DNA from: Symbiodinium natans
Lineage: Eukaryota > Sar > Dinophyceae > Suessiales > Symbiodiniaceae
NCBI GenBank assembly: GCA_905221605.1
Contig: CAJNDS010001280.1
Span: 567,501 to 619,751, forward strand
Length of the DNA stretch: 52,251 nt
Direction: 5' to 3'
Below, piece by piece: positions 43,695 through 52,251 of this stretch. Made by a program: the position numbers and the translations under genes. Below the pieces are notes generated by a model. It did not search any database. It was not told the origin of the DNA and saw nothing but the letters and a program-made list of their open reading frames with translations. The first letter of the stretch is position 1; each line of letters opens with the position of its first letter.

Positions 43695-43797
43695 GACAAG
43701 CCGGTGACGACGCACAACGGCCATTGCCCACATCACCTCGGAGACCCCATATATTGCTGCACCTCCTCCGCAAGCGAGTGGGTGCTTTGGGGGGAGG
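43695..43797 (+). CDS. Cys/His-rich exon-like island, unknown
   Basis: Starts after TCAG and reads DKPVTTHNGHCPHHLGDPIY, then CCTSSASEWVLW. The Cys/His spacing suggests a metal-bound or secreted disulfide module, but no family is recognised. Upstream, 43541-43569 reads FDVTACKN before a TGA and may be a separate small exon. Downstream is a CCCTCAA array. Confidence 0.4.
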
Positions 43798-43805
43798 GGG
43801 AATTA

Positions 43806-43813
43806 TGGAAACC

Positions 43814-43901
<88 letters not shown>

Positions 43902-43985
43902 ACCCTAAACCCTCAACCCTAAACCCTAAACCCTAAACCCTAAACCCTAAACCCTAAACCCTAAACCCTAAACCCTAAACCCTAA
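43806..43985. repeat. CCCTCAA array passing into CCCTAAA
   Basis: About 14 CCCTCAA units, then mixed units, then CCCTAAA. It is another homogenised local variant. Confidence 0.92.
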
Positions 43986-44382
43986 CCGGGGGAGGGAAAG
44001 GGCAGGTCAGGGGCTCCAAGGATGTGGGTGACCATGGTATGGCACCAGCAACTATGTCAAAAATTGGGCTTAGGGTTTAGGGCTTAGGGTTTAGGGTTTA
44101 GGGTTTAGGGCTACTCGGACCCAGAGTAGACCCTTATTCCCTTTCATTTTTGGGCTTCGGTTCCCTTCTAAGGCCCGTTTAAACGACAAAAGCTCACCTT
44201 GTTTGTTTATTCCGAGGCTACTCCACGAGACTAATGGTATTATGTAGAACGTGTATATCTGTCTTCATGTATATATGTATACAGGCATACGTATGAATGA
44301 ATATTTCTCGCATTGCTATGAAAGCAATGTATATATATATATATACATATGTATGAACATATATATATATATGTGTATGTAA

Positions 44383-44479
44383 AACCCTAAACCCTAAACC
44401 CTAAACCCTAAACCCTAAACCCTAAACCCTAAACCCTAAACCCTAAACCCTAAACCCTAAACCCTAAACCCTAAACCCT
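44383..44479. repeat. CCCTAAA array next to TATATA-rich DNA
   Basis: About 14 perfect units preceded by an AT-rich, partly palindromic patch (44255-44380) with several ATATATAT runs. The island after it (44490-44610) is open in two frames. Confidence 0.9.
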
Positions 44480-44635
44480 AAGTATATAAGCAGATGCGAC
44501 TTGGAGGGTTTTTGTGGACCTCAGCTGCATTGCAAGCCAAGGCCTCTGCCACATGAAGCGCCATGGGAGAATCGTGGAGGAGCACTTCCGTATGAACCAC
44601 TGCTACTGAAGCCTTATAACGGATGTAGGGTGTAG

Positions 44636-44777
44636 CTTGGAGGTTCATGGTACTTACTAACCAAAAAGTAAGTGCACTTATAACCCAAACAATAGCCATA
44701 TTAGGGCAATCAAGGGGCTTATAAGTGGGATTATAAGTGCACTTACATATTGGTTTTGAAGTACCACGAGACTCCAG
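44636..44777. mobile_element. introner-like element, CTTGGAGGTTCAT type
   Basis: The left end GCTTGGAGGTTCATGGTAC and the right end GTACCACGAGACTCCAG are imperfect inverted repeats. The inside has two further pairs (AAGTGCACTTATAA). It is a relative of the perfect element at 10236-10343. Confidence 0.55.
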
Positions 44778-44874
44778 AATGACGCCGTTGGCGCGAGTAA
44801 GGAGCCAAAGTGCGGGATCTCTTGGCGCGCACGTTGCGTAGGGCACCGCGACCGAGCGACCAGCAGAAAAAATC

Positions 44875-44998
44875 GCCCAAAGAGCCCAAGACCCATGAAT
44901 TATGGAGTAGACCTTACATCGTATTCAGGATCCCTATAGAAAGTAAGAAGGCAGATTCCTTAATCATCAAGGTATTGGCAGTGGGCTCTTTTTGGGGC
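44875..44998. mobile_element. introner-like element, GCCCAAAGAGCCCA type ends
   Basis: GCCCAAAGAGCCCAAG at 44875 pairs with GTGGGCTCTTTTTGGGGC at 44981-44998. A 65-codon open frame crosses it, but the inverted repeats and the matching half at about 42969 suggest that it is intronic. The upstream patch 44811-44870 (RDLLARTLRRAPRPSDQQ) may be exon. Confidence 0.5.
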
Positions 44999-45126
44999 AA
45001 GAAGCAATAAACCCTGAACCCTAAACCCGAGACGTGTGGAGCCTTCCCCTGGCAGATTCTGGCGGAGGGGGTTTAGTGTTTTGGGAGTCCCCAAACATCC
45101 CGATACCCCTGACTAAGGAATAATGC

Positions 45127-45254
45127 AACCCTAAACCCTAAACCCTAAACCCTAGGCCCTAAACCCTAAACCCTAAACCCTAAACCCTAAACCCTAAACC
45201 CTAAACCCTAAACCCTAAACCCTAAACCCTAAACCCTAAACCCTAAACCCTAAA
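45127..45254. repeat. CCCTAAA array
   Basis: About 18 units, with one CCCTAGG variant near the start. Confidence 0.95.
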
Positions 45255-45416
45255 CATATAGGGATCCTTCATATGATTTAAGGTCGATTCCTTAGTTAAG
45301 GGGTTCTGGGCTCATTGGGTAGACCTGGGGCCCCCTTAGAGCCCCGAACTTTCTAGGATGTACTGTAGCTGTTTAGGAAAAAGGACCCTTAGGGTTTAGT
45401 GTTTCGGGTTTAGGCT

Positions 45417-45515
45417 TTAGGTTTAGGGCTTTAGGGCTTTAGGGCTTTAGGGCTTTAGGGCTTTAGGGCTTTAGGGCTTTTGGGCTTTTGGGCTTTAGGG
45501 CTTTCGGGCTTTAGG
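45417..45515. repeat. GGGCTTTA octamer array
   Basis: GGGCTTTA units with GGGCTTTT and GGGCTTTC substitutions; an 8-base variant of the telomere unit. Confidence 0.88.
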
Positions 45516-45546
45516 GTGTAGGTATAACTCTTCCACCAATTCACAG

Positions 45547-47045
45547 GAAACCTGCCCTGGCTATTGGGTGCATCAACCTTGCGGATCCAGGATAAGCCCT
45601 CAAGCCCTCAACCCTAAGCCCTAAACCCTAAACCCTAAGCCCTAAAACTCCAGAAGCCCCGTAAAGCAAACGCGGGTGTGGGGTCTAGGGTCTAAGGGTA
45701 GTTACATGGTTCCTTAGGAAGGCCCCTTAGGATGGCACCTTAAATGGGTACCCCTGAATATACCCCTGATATACCCTGTACAAATTAAGGGTTTAGGGTT
45801 TAGGGTTTAGGGTTTAGGGTTTAGGGTTTAGGGTTTAGGGTTTAGGGTTTAGGGTGCGAATTCAGGGTCCATACGCCAGAGCCCATTAAAGGAGGGAAGA
45901 AACCATATTCAGGGCCTTGTCCCTTTTTGGTTTAGGGTTTAGGGTTTAGGGTTTAGGGTCGGTTTAGGGTTTAGGGTTTAGGGTTTAGGGTCTAGGGTCT
46001 AGGGTTTAGGGTTTAGGGTTTAGGGCTTTTTGTTGGTTCAAGGCTCCCTTCTAAAGTAGCCAACCCAAAAGCAGGGTGCCCTTATGACAAGATTGTTACT
46101 GGGCTACGAAGAAACGGCTAGGGTCCAGGGCGTAGGGTTTAGGGTTTAGGGTTTAGGGTTTAAGGTTTAGGGTTTAGGGTTTAGGGTTTAGGGTTTAGGG
46201 GCCGCCACAAGAAAGGCGTCGAGGCGTGGGAGTCCCTAGGAAGGAAGAGAACCCAAAACCCTGTGCATGGTTTAGGGTAGAGGGTTCATGGTTTAGGGTA
46301 GAGGGTTCAGGGTTAGGGTTTAGGGTTTAGGGTTTAGGGTTTAGGGTTTAGGGTTTAGGGTTTAGGGTTTAGGGTTTAGGGGTTAGCGGTTGACTTAAGG
46401 GTCTCAGCCCGAACGGCCCGAAGGCATGCATGATTTTGGGTTTAGGGTTTTTAGGGTTTAGGGTTTAGGGTTTAGGGTTTAGGGTTTAGGGTTCGGGTTT
46501 TATGAGGTTTTAGGGGTCAGGGTTCAGGCTTTGTAGGGGTTAATAGGGCTTTTAGGTTTTTAGGCTTAGAGTTCAGGCTTTATAGGTTTCTTTTTTTGGC
46601 GGGGGGGGGGGGGGGGGGGGGCAGGCTTAAAAGACCTAAGCTTATTAGGGAAGCCCGAAACACCCTCCGGACTGCAAAACGGGTTTAGGGTTTAGGGTCT
46701 AGGGTGTTACTATTTTGGATAATCTTTTGAATACCACCTTGAACCCTAAACGCCTACACCCCGAATCCCTAAAACCCTAACACCCTAAACCTTAAACCCT
46801 AGCCCTAAACCCTACATCCCTATACCCTAAACTCTAAACCCCCATACCTTTCGACTGCCCTACTCCTCTACGAATTGCTTAAGAACCTTATTATGATTAT
46901 TAGCAATTTTTCTTGTAGGGTTTAGGGTTTAGGGTTTAGGGTTTAGGGTTTAGGGTTTAGGGTTTAGGGTTTAGGGTTTAGGGTTTAGGGTTTAGGGTTT
47001 AGGGTTTAGGGTTTAGGGTTTAGGGGGGTTCTTAAGCAGTTCGTA
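45547..47045. other. TTTAGGG-dominated stretch with small islands and a half introner
   Basis: TTTAGGG runs at 45787-45855, 45930-46025, 46135-46200, 46310-46381, 46440-46492 and 46917-47026. Possible exons: 45547-45590 (ETCPGYWVHQPCGS or another frame) and 46212-46250 (KKGVEAWESLGRK). An introner core with the right end GGGCTACGAAG lies at 46025-46111; its left end is replaced by TTTAGGG. A poly(G) run lies at about 46602-46621. Confidence 0.5.
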
Positions 47046-47046
47046 G

Positions 47047-47997
47047 TCCTCGAGGCCCCCTGGAGCGAGCTGTTGACCTCTACTGTCTCGTCCTCGGGTG
47101 CGATCGTTTAGGTTTTCCTGGGCTTGTAGAACTCGAAGCCCCCAGACCCTTCAGGGTTTAGGGTTTAGGGTTTAGGGTTTAGGGTTTAGGGTTTAGGGTT
47201 TGGGGTTACACCCTAAATCCTAAACACCAAGAATCCGAATCCCAAAAGCCTAAACGCACTATACTTGGGATGTAGGGCCTACGTGGATTGATGGCATCTC
47301 AAGACCCGAAACCTTAAACCTGAAACCTTAAACCCTAAACCCTAAACCCTAAACCCTAAACCCTAAACCCTAAACCCTAGCAATAAAGGGGTTCGGAAAG
47401 TCGAGGGTTTGAAGGGTTGCGGGTCGGGGCATCTGGATTCAGGGTTCCAGGTTTCGGTCAGAGCTTTCGGGTTTAGGGTTTTAGTGCTGGCGACCCATAC
47501 AAAACTCTGTGAGCCGTACCCTAAACCCTAAACCCTACACCCTAAACCCTAACCCCTAAACCTTAAACCCTAAACCCTAAACCCTAAGCCCTAAACCCTA
47601 AACCCTAAACCCTAAACCCTAAACCCTAAACCCTAAACCCTAAACCCTAATCCTAAACCCTAAACCCTAAACCCCACACCCTTGCTAGCGGTAGATCCTG
47701 ATTCCTACATCCGACATCCTGACGACCACCAGAGCTCCAGGGGCAGGAGGGTAGAGCCCCGCCGGATAGGGTTTAGGGTTTGCTTGGGGTTTAGGGTTTA
47801 GGGTTTAGGGTTAGGGTTTGGGGTATAGAGTTAGGGTTTAGGGTTTTAGGGCTTAGGGTTTAGGGTTTAGGGCTTAGGGTTTAGGGTTTGGGGTTTGGGG
47901 TTCAGGGTTCAGGGTCCAGAAGCCTTGAACCCCTAGGCCCAAGAGGAGTCCCAAGAGAGCTGCCGGCAGGATCACAAGTACCCCTTCTTGGAGTTTG
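47047..47997 (+). CDS. exon-like islands, unknown protein
   Basis: The three islands are 47047-47105 (LEAPWSELLTSTVSSSGAI, GT donor), 47695-47750 (PDSYIRHPDDHQSSRGRR, GT donor) and 47946-47997 (ESQESCRQDHKYPFLEF, GT donor). Each follows an AG and carries the G/C third-position bias of the recognised exons. They are probably one gene, but the joins are not proven and no family is recognised. Confidence 0.42.
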
Positions 47998-48222
47998 GTA
48001 CCCTGAGCTCCGAATTTCTGAGTTTAAGATTCATCCCGAACCCCTAGTTAAGTCCAAACCCTTAAGCCTAAATCCCAAACCCTAAAGCCTAAATCCTAGA
48101 CCCTAAATCTTAAACCTTAATCCCAAACCCTAAATCTTAAACCCTAAACCCTAAAACCTGAACCCTAAACCCTAAATCCTAAACCCCAAACCCTAAACCC
48201 TAAACCCTCTAAGCTCTCTAAG

Positions 48223-49208
48223 GCAGCCTTGCCTCGACTGACGAGGTCGAGGAGTTTCGGTTTGAGGCCCCAAACCTGAACTTGGAGGATCCGGGCATTT
48301 CGTAATTTAGGGTTTAGGGTTTAGGGTTTAGGGTTTAGGGTTTAGGGTTTACGGTTTAGGGTTTAGGGTTTAGGGTTTAGGGCACTTCGTAAGTAGGGTT
48401 ATAAGCACCTAAATTGGGCTTATAAGTAATTGTAAGTATAGCTACCTTTCTTATAACCCACTTCATAAGTTGCCTGATCCTTTAAGAATGACTAGGGTTG
48501 ATGGCTTGGGGTTTAGGGTCTAGCGTGTAGCGTTTAGGGTTTAGGGTTTAAGTTTTAGGGTTTAGGGTTTAGGGTTTAGGGTTTAGGGTGCATCCGCCCT
48601 AGGTCCAGCATCGTCGCCTTCGGCGCCGGTCTGAATTCACCCTAAAGCCTAAACTTCTAGAACCCTCTAGCTCGAGGGCTCACGACGTGGGACCCTAACG
48701 TCCCCGCCCCAAACCCCAAACGCCCAACCCCAAGCCCCAAATCCCAAACCCTAAACCCCAAACCCATGCCCCCAAACCCCAAACCCTAAACCCTAAACCC
48801 CAAGAAGCCCTAAACCCTAATTAAACCCTAAACCCTAAGAAGCCCTAAACCCTAATGCCTAAACCCTAAGAAGCCCTAAACCCCAAACCCTAAACCCTAA
48901 ACCCCAAGCCCTAAACCCTAAGAAGCGCACGCTCCGCTTTGCGAAAGGTTAGGCCCAGGCGGCGAGTCCGGCATGTTGCTTAGCGCCCATCTCTTGTTCT
49001 GTAGTGACTTTAGCGTTAGGGCTTAGGGCTTGGGGTTTAGGGTTTAGGGTTTAGGGTTTATGGTTTGGGTCCCTCATTTTCGTAAACCCTCATATTCCGG
49101 AGTCTGTAGCACGCGGTAGGCAGCTTTGCAGAGACTAAGTGCCTGGATGGCAGTGCAGCGCATGAGGAAGCAAAGAGGACACAGCAGGTGCGGCATAGAT
49201 TCCCGAAG
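48223..49208 (+). CDS. exon-like islands, unknown protein
   Basis: The four islands are 48223 to about 48285 (SLASTDEVEEFRFEAPN), 48603-48628 (SSIVAFGA), 48959 to about 49011 (GESGMLLSAHLLFCSDFS) and 49132 to about 49208 (TKCLDGSAAHEEAKRTQQ). Each follows an AG. The stretch 48285-48490 between the first two holds a TACTTGGAGG-type element interrupted by TTTAGGG. No family recognised. Confidence 0.38.
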
Positions 49209-49269
49209 GGTGGTTTAGGGTCTAGGGTCTAGGGTTAAGAGTTGCCAGCAGCAGTTTTTTTTAAGAGAA

Positions 49270-49446
49270 ATGTTCCCGGACATCGGGTATCGCGAATGCC
49301 ATGGGGCCTATCGAAGTGAGGCTGACCTGGAAGATGCATCGAAGCCTCTTTACGAGCACCAACGGCATCTTCCCCGACTGCCGATTCCGAGCTTGGAGGC
49401 GACGTGTGAGTTGTACTTGAAGTCCGCCCAAGCCCTCTCCTCACCT
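49270..49446 (+). CDS. first acyltransferase exon
   Basis: 59 codons from ATG to SSP, followed by a GA donor (GAAGCTTGG). A CAG at 49250-49252 before a T run could be a trans-splice acceptor, as dinoflagellate mRNAs receive a spliced leader; this is inference. No mitochondrial or peroxisomal signal is obvious in the first 30 residues. Confidence 0.75.
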
Positions 49447-52251
49447 GAAGCTTGGTAATCTAGGGTTTAGGGTTTAGGGTTTAGGGTTCGGAACAAGTAC
49501 TGGGCCCATCTAAAATTTTACTATCATTATCCCCAAAACCCTATTCCAATTATTCAGGCCACTACCGGGTTTAGGGTTTAGGGTTCAGGGTTCAGGGTTT
49601 AGGGTTTAGGGTTTCGGGAGTAGCCCAGGCCCTCTCCTCCCCTGAAGCTTAGTAGAGTTGTGGTACCCTTTCACCCTTTTTTTTGTTGTTCAAGGTTCAC
49701 TTCTACAGCAACCACTCCCAATGCAATTAAGAGTCTCTGGATACTCTTGCCTCCAGCGGCTCCATTCTTTCCATGGTTGCTGTTATGGCCTGGTTTTGAG
49801 AACCCTGATCATGCTATGGTTACTGGGCTACCAAGCCCTAAACCGTAAACCCTAAACCCTAAACCGTAAACCCTAAACCCTAAACCCTAAACCCTAAACC
49901 CTAAACCCTAAACCCTAAACCCTAAACCCTAAACCCAAGGAAGAGTTTGAAGAGACCAAGAAGGCTGTGACGGAATTCTTGGAGCCCCAGGGTATTGGGG
50001 CCACGCTGCAGCGGCGATTGCAGGCGCGAGCGCTGGAACAGCACCTCGGTAGCCCCTTTGGACGTTTTACATATTTCCGCTTCTTGGGCTTAAGAGGGTC
50101 ATATTTAGGAAGCCCCAAACCCTAAGCCCTAAACCCTGAGCCCTAAACCCTAAACCCTAAACCCTACACCCTCGCAGAGGGTGTTAAGGGCCCCATCCTA
50201 GGCACGACTCGAGCTACCTGGCCGAGTGGTGGAACACCTTGGGCTACTTGCAAGATCGCAGCTTGGGGATACTTGGGTGTAGGGTTTAGAGTTCAGGGTT
50301 TAGGGTTCAGGGTTCAGGGTTTAGGGTTTAGGGCGTAGGGCTCCTATGATTCCTAAGAAGCAGCTAGAACTAGACTAATATTTGCCAGGGTTCCAAGAGT
50401 CCATAGAAGGTAGCCCTGTCGTCTTCAACGCCAGCTACTTCTTCCATTTCTCGGCCTCCGCCCACGCGGAACAGCAGAGCCTCGGTGGGACTTTACTACA
50501 ACTTCATCACTTAATAAGTTTGGGGTTCCTCTAATTTTGCATAGTTAGCCCTAAACCCTAAACCCTAAACCCTAAACCCTAAACCCTAAACCCTAAACCC
50601 TAAACCCCAAACCCTAAACCCTAAACCCTAAACCCTAAACCCAAGGAGTCAGGTGGGAAGAGCGGCAGCGCTGCTACGAGCGAGCATGGAGTTTCGCAGG
50701 CAAGTGGTGGATGGAACCTACGACTCAGAGCCCTAAACCCTAAACCCTAAACCCTAAACCCTAAACCCTAAACCCTTAACCCTAAACCCTAAACCCTAAA
50801 CCCTTTTTTTAGGGTTTGGGTTCCCTTACAAGCTCCTTTATCAAGCAAGAAAGGGCACCCTGCTTGTTCCTCGGCTCTTTTCCGGGCCTAGGAACTCACC
50901 GCCCTGAGCAGATTGGGAAAGCTGGAACTCCGCTCTGCTCTTTGGTCTTGGAGTACTATACTTTAAACCCTAGGGTTTAGGGTTTAGGGTTCAGGTTTAG
51001 GGTTTAGGGTTTAGGGTTTAGGGTTTAGGGTTTAGGGTTTAGGGTTTAGGGTTTAGGGTTTAGGGTTTAGGGCTAAACCCTAGGGTTTAGGGTTTAGGGT
51101 TTAGGGTTTAGGGTTTAGGGGCCAATTAACTGTGTACTTTGATACTTTTTTTTTAGGTTCTGGCTTCCTACTATAGCTACTTATACCCAAAACGTAAATA
51201 AATAAACAAATACATAAATAAATAAAATATATATATATATATATAGTTGTTTTTGTCCAGGGTCTACTCCAAAGCTAAGGCTCCACGGCGTATAAGTATA
51301 TGTTCAACGCCTGTCGCATCCCTCAAAAGGTGCAGGACACATATCGGCTGTGCTTAGACCGTTGTTTAGCAGCTTTTTTCTTTTATGCCCACCATGAAGC
51401 TTAGATATATGTCTTTTCAAGAGGTGCCAAGAACAGTTCAGGTACGATCCGGAGCGGTTTAATCATGTCGTCGTCCTGAGAAACAACAAGTTCTTCTCAA
51501 TCAATATGCTGCACCCCGAAACAAACGAGAGTCTCGATTTTTTGGACATCAAGCGGCAGCTTGAAGCGGTTACTAGGCAGGAGCGCAGAATATTGCTTGC
51601 TTTCCCTTGGCTAAGTCTTTAAGGGCATCTTCCTTAGGAATGTGTTCCGGGGCTTATAAGGCCTAAGCCCTGAACCCCAACCCTGAACGCTAAACACTGA
51701 ACCCGAAACACCTTTCTATATAAATCGTAAGACCTAAACCCTAAACCCTAAACCCTAAACCCTAAACCCTAAACCCTAAACCCTCCTACGCTTAAGTGGC
51801 CAGCCAAGGTTGTCTCTATGGCCCCATCCAAAGACACACGCATCGGTCTGCTGACCTCGCAGAACCGAGACTGTGGTTGCGGTTAGGCTTAGTGCCCCAA
51901 ACCGTAAACCCTAAACCCTAAAATGTAACACCCTAAACCCCAAACCCTATAAACCCTAAACCCTACAAACCGGCGGACGATATTCCTCGAGTGGTGGTCG
52001 CACGTTGGGCGACATGCGTACTATTTTGACAGCGTGGGCGTAGGGCACCCATTTCCTGGGGCCTCGACACATCGCAAATTCCATGCTTTTGGCTTCGTGC
52101 ACGTTGTCGAATCGCGCTCTCCCCTAGGCCCCGTGCGCATTGTCGTGGTGTTTATGTGGGGAAATCGTGCTTTCCGTTGTGGTCCCGTGCATTTTTCGAG
52201 GCTTGCATCGCTCCGGGTCCGGAAACCGTGGGAGGCGCGTGGGATCGGTTT
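49270..52251 (+). CDS. carnitine/choline O-acyltransferase, 5' part, nine exons
   Basis: Exons: 49270-49446, 49940-50040, 50202-50257, 50410-50476, 50646-50713, 50892-50936, 51280-51349, 51442-51568 and 51809 to about 51872; the gene continues outside. Joined, they follow the family in order: HLPRLPIPSLEATCELYL, SSPEEFEETKKAV, AEWWNTLGYLQDRSPVV, NASYFFHF, GRAAALLRASMEFRR, KAGTPLCSTAYKYMFNACRI, HVVVLRNNKFFSI, IGLLTSQNRD. The family moves acyl groups between CoA and carnitine or choline; the catalytic His lies downstream of the window. ATG 49270 leaves 33 residues before LPRLP, a normal length. Every join keeps frame, with donors GA, GC, GC, GA, GA, GC, GT and GT. Which acyl chain it uses cannot be told. 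Confidence 0.85.
49622..49655 (+). pseudogene. duplicated fragment of exon 1 end and its donor
   Basis: GCCCAGGCCCTCTCCTCCCC followed by TGAAGCTTAG repeats, with a few changes, the sequence at 49428-49455 that ends exon 1 and includes its donor. It lies inside intron 1, just before an introner. Confidence 0.8.
49650..49835. mobile_element. introner-family element in acyltransferase intron 1
   Basis: The left part GTGGTACCCTTTCACCC with a T run and GTTCAAGGTTCACTTCT, and the right end GGGCTACCAAG at 49825-49835, match the family of 4545-4660 and 39260-39378. The interior is longer than in those two. CCCTAAA units follow directly. Confidence 0.65.
50714..50891 (+). mobile_element. acyltransferase intron with introner core
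   Basis: 178-nt GA-AG intron: it starts GAACC and the next exon starts GAACT. CCCTAAA units are followed by the family core (a T run, GGTTTGGGTTCCCTTACAAG, then AAGAAAGGGCACCC). Like other introns here, it is part introner and part telomere repeat. Confidence 0.65.
51873..52251. other. intron and 3' edge sequence, not resolved
   Basis: CCCTAAA/CCCGTAAA runs to about 51970, then unique DNA. An open patch at 51990-52030 (after CTCGAG) might hold the next acyltransferase exon. From about 52085, related phrases recur (GTGCACGTTGTCG, GTGCGCATTGTCG, AATCGTGCTTTCC), suggesting a degenerate tandem repeat of about 50-60 bp that runs off the window. Confidence 0.4.

Noticed and set aside
44810-45010. 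A 66-codon open frame ending GSFWGKKQ
   Set aside because: It runs through an element with inverted ends (44875-44998) that is probably intronic. Only the first part may be coding.
1260-51120. The window as a chromosome end (telomere or subtelomere)
   Set aside because: The repeats occur in both orientations, in short runs throughout, and between exons of continuous genes. They are interstitial and intronic.
1-52251. CRISPR arrays, rRNA, tRNA or bacterial operon signals
   Set aside because: The repeats are heptamer and octamer arrays without spacers. I saw no tRNA or rRNA sequence, and the gene structure is eukaryotic. The tRNA-like CTCATAACC at 32788 is a primer site, not a tRNA gene.

Overview
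The window looks like nuclear DNA of a dinoflagellate, most likely a symbiodiniacean or close relative. The reasons are: TTTAGGG/CCCTAAA (plant- and dinoflagellate-type telomere) repeats spread through the whole interior; genes cut into very small exons; intron donors that are a mix of GT, GC and GA; short introns with terminal inverted repeats (introners); and a Ty1/copia-type LTR retrotransposon. The family assignments come from reading the translations by eye; no database search was run.

Three genes on the plus strand can be stitched together exon by exon. (1) At 1-4732 is the 3' part of a PDZ-domain protein: seven exons, in frame to a stop, 440 codons. (2) From 13863 to at least 42344, possibly 43384, is a Ser/Thr protein kinase of about 18 exons, many only 21-100 nt long. 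Its glycine loop, VxVK lysine, HTDLKPQN catalytic loop, DLG, PTYIPAEVF and DVWALGVILY segments are spread over 26 kb. (3) From 49270 to the window end is the 5' part of a carnitine/choline acyltransferase, with nine exons readable. Between them are further exon-like islands that I could not assign to a family: 6.1-11.9 kb (ending in a coiled-coil exon set with a stop at 11931) and 43.7-49.2 kb.

The third kinase intron (14935-33102) holds an antisense copia-type element (16489-33031). It has 229-bp LTRs that read as identical, and a TAGGG target duplication inside a TTTAGGG array. Its polyprotein carries tandem CCCH and CCHC zinc fingers, two aspartic-protease-like motifs, a C5-methyltransferase-like segment, integrase, a 2OG-Fe(II) dioxygenase-like domain, reverse transcriptase, RNase H, and a tail with membrane segments and cysteines. 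A 100-N gap lies inside it, and the 6.5 kb on either side of the gap are near-identical direct copies. The element is therefore either a tandem pair or two overlapping contigs that were not merged.

The most general observation concerns the introns. In nearly all of the roughly 29 introns I could place, the first 2-5 bases of the intron are repeated as the first bases of the next exon, directly after AG. Several introns also carry terminal inverted repeats, or runs of TTTAGGG at the 5' end and CCCTAAA at the 3' end. This is the structure expected if introns arise by insertion of elements whose target duplication supplies the GN donor, followed by growth of the interior by telomere-type repeats.
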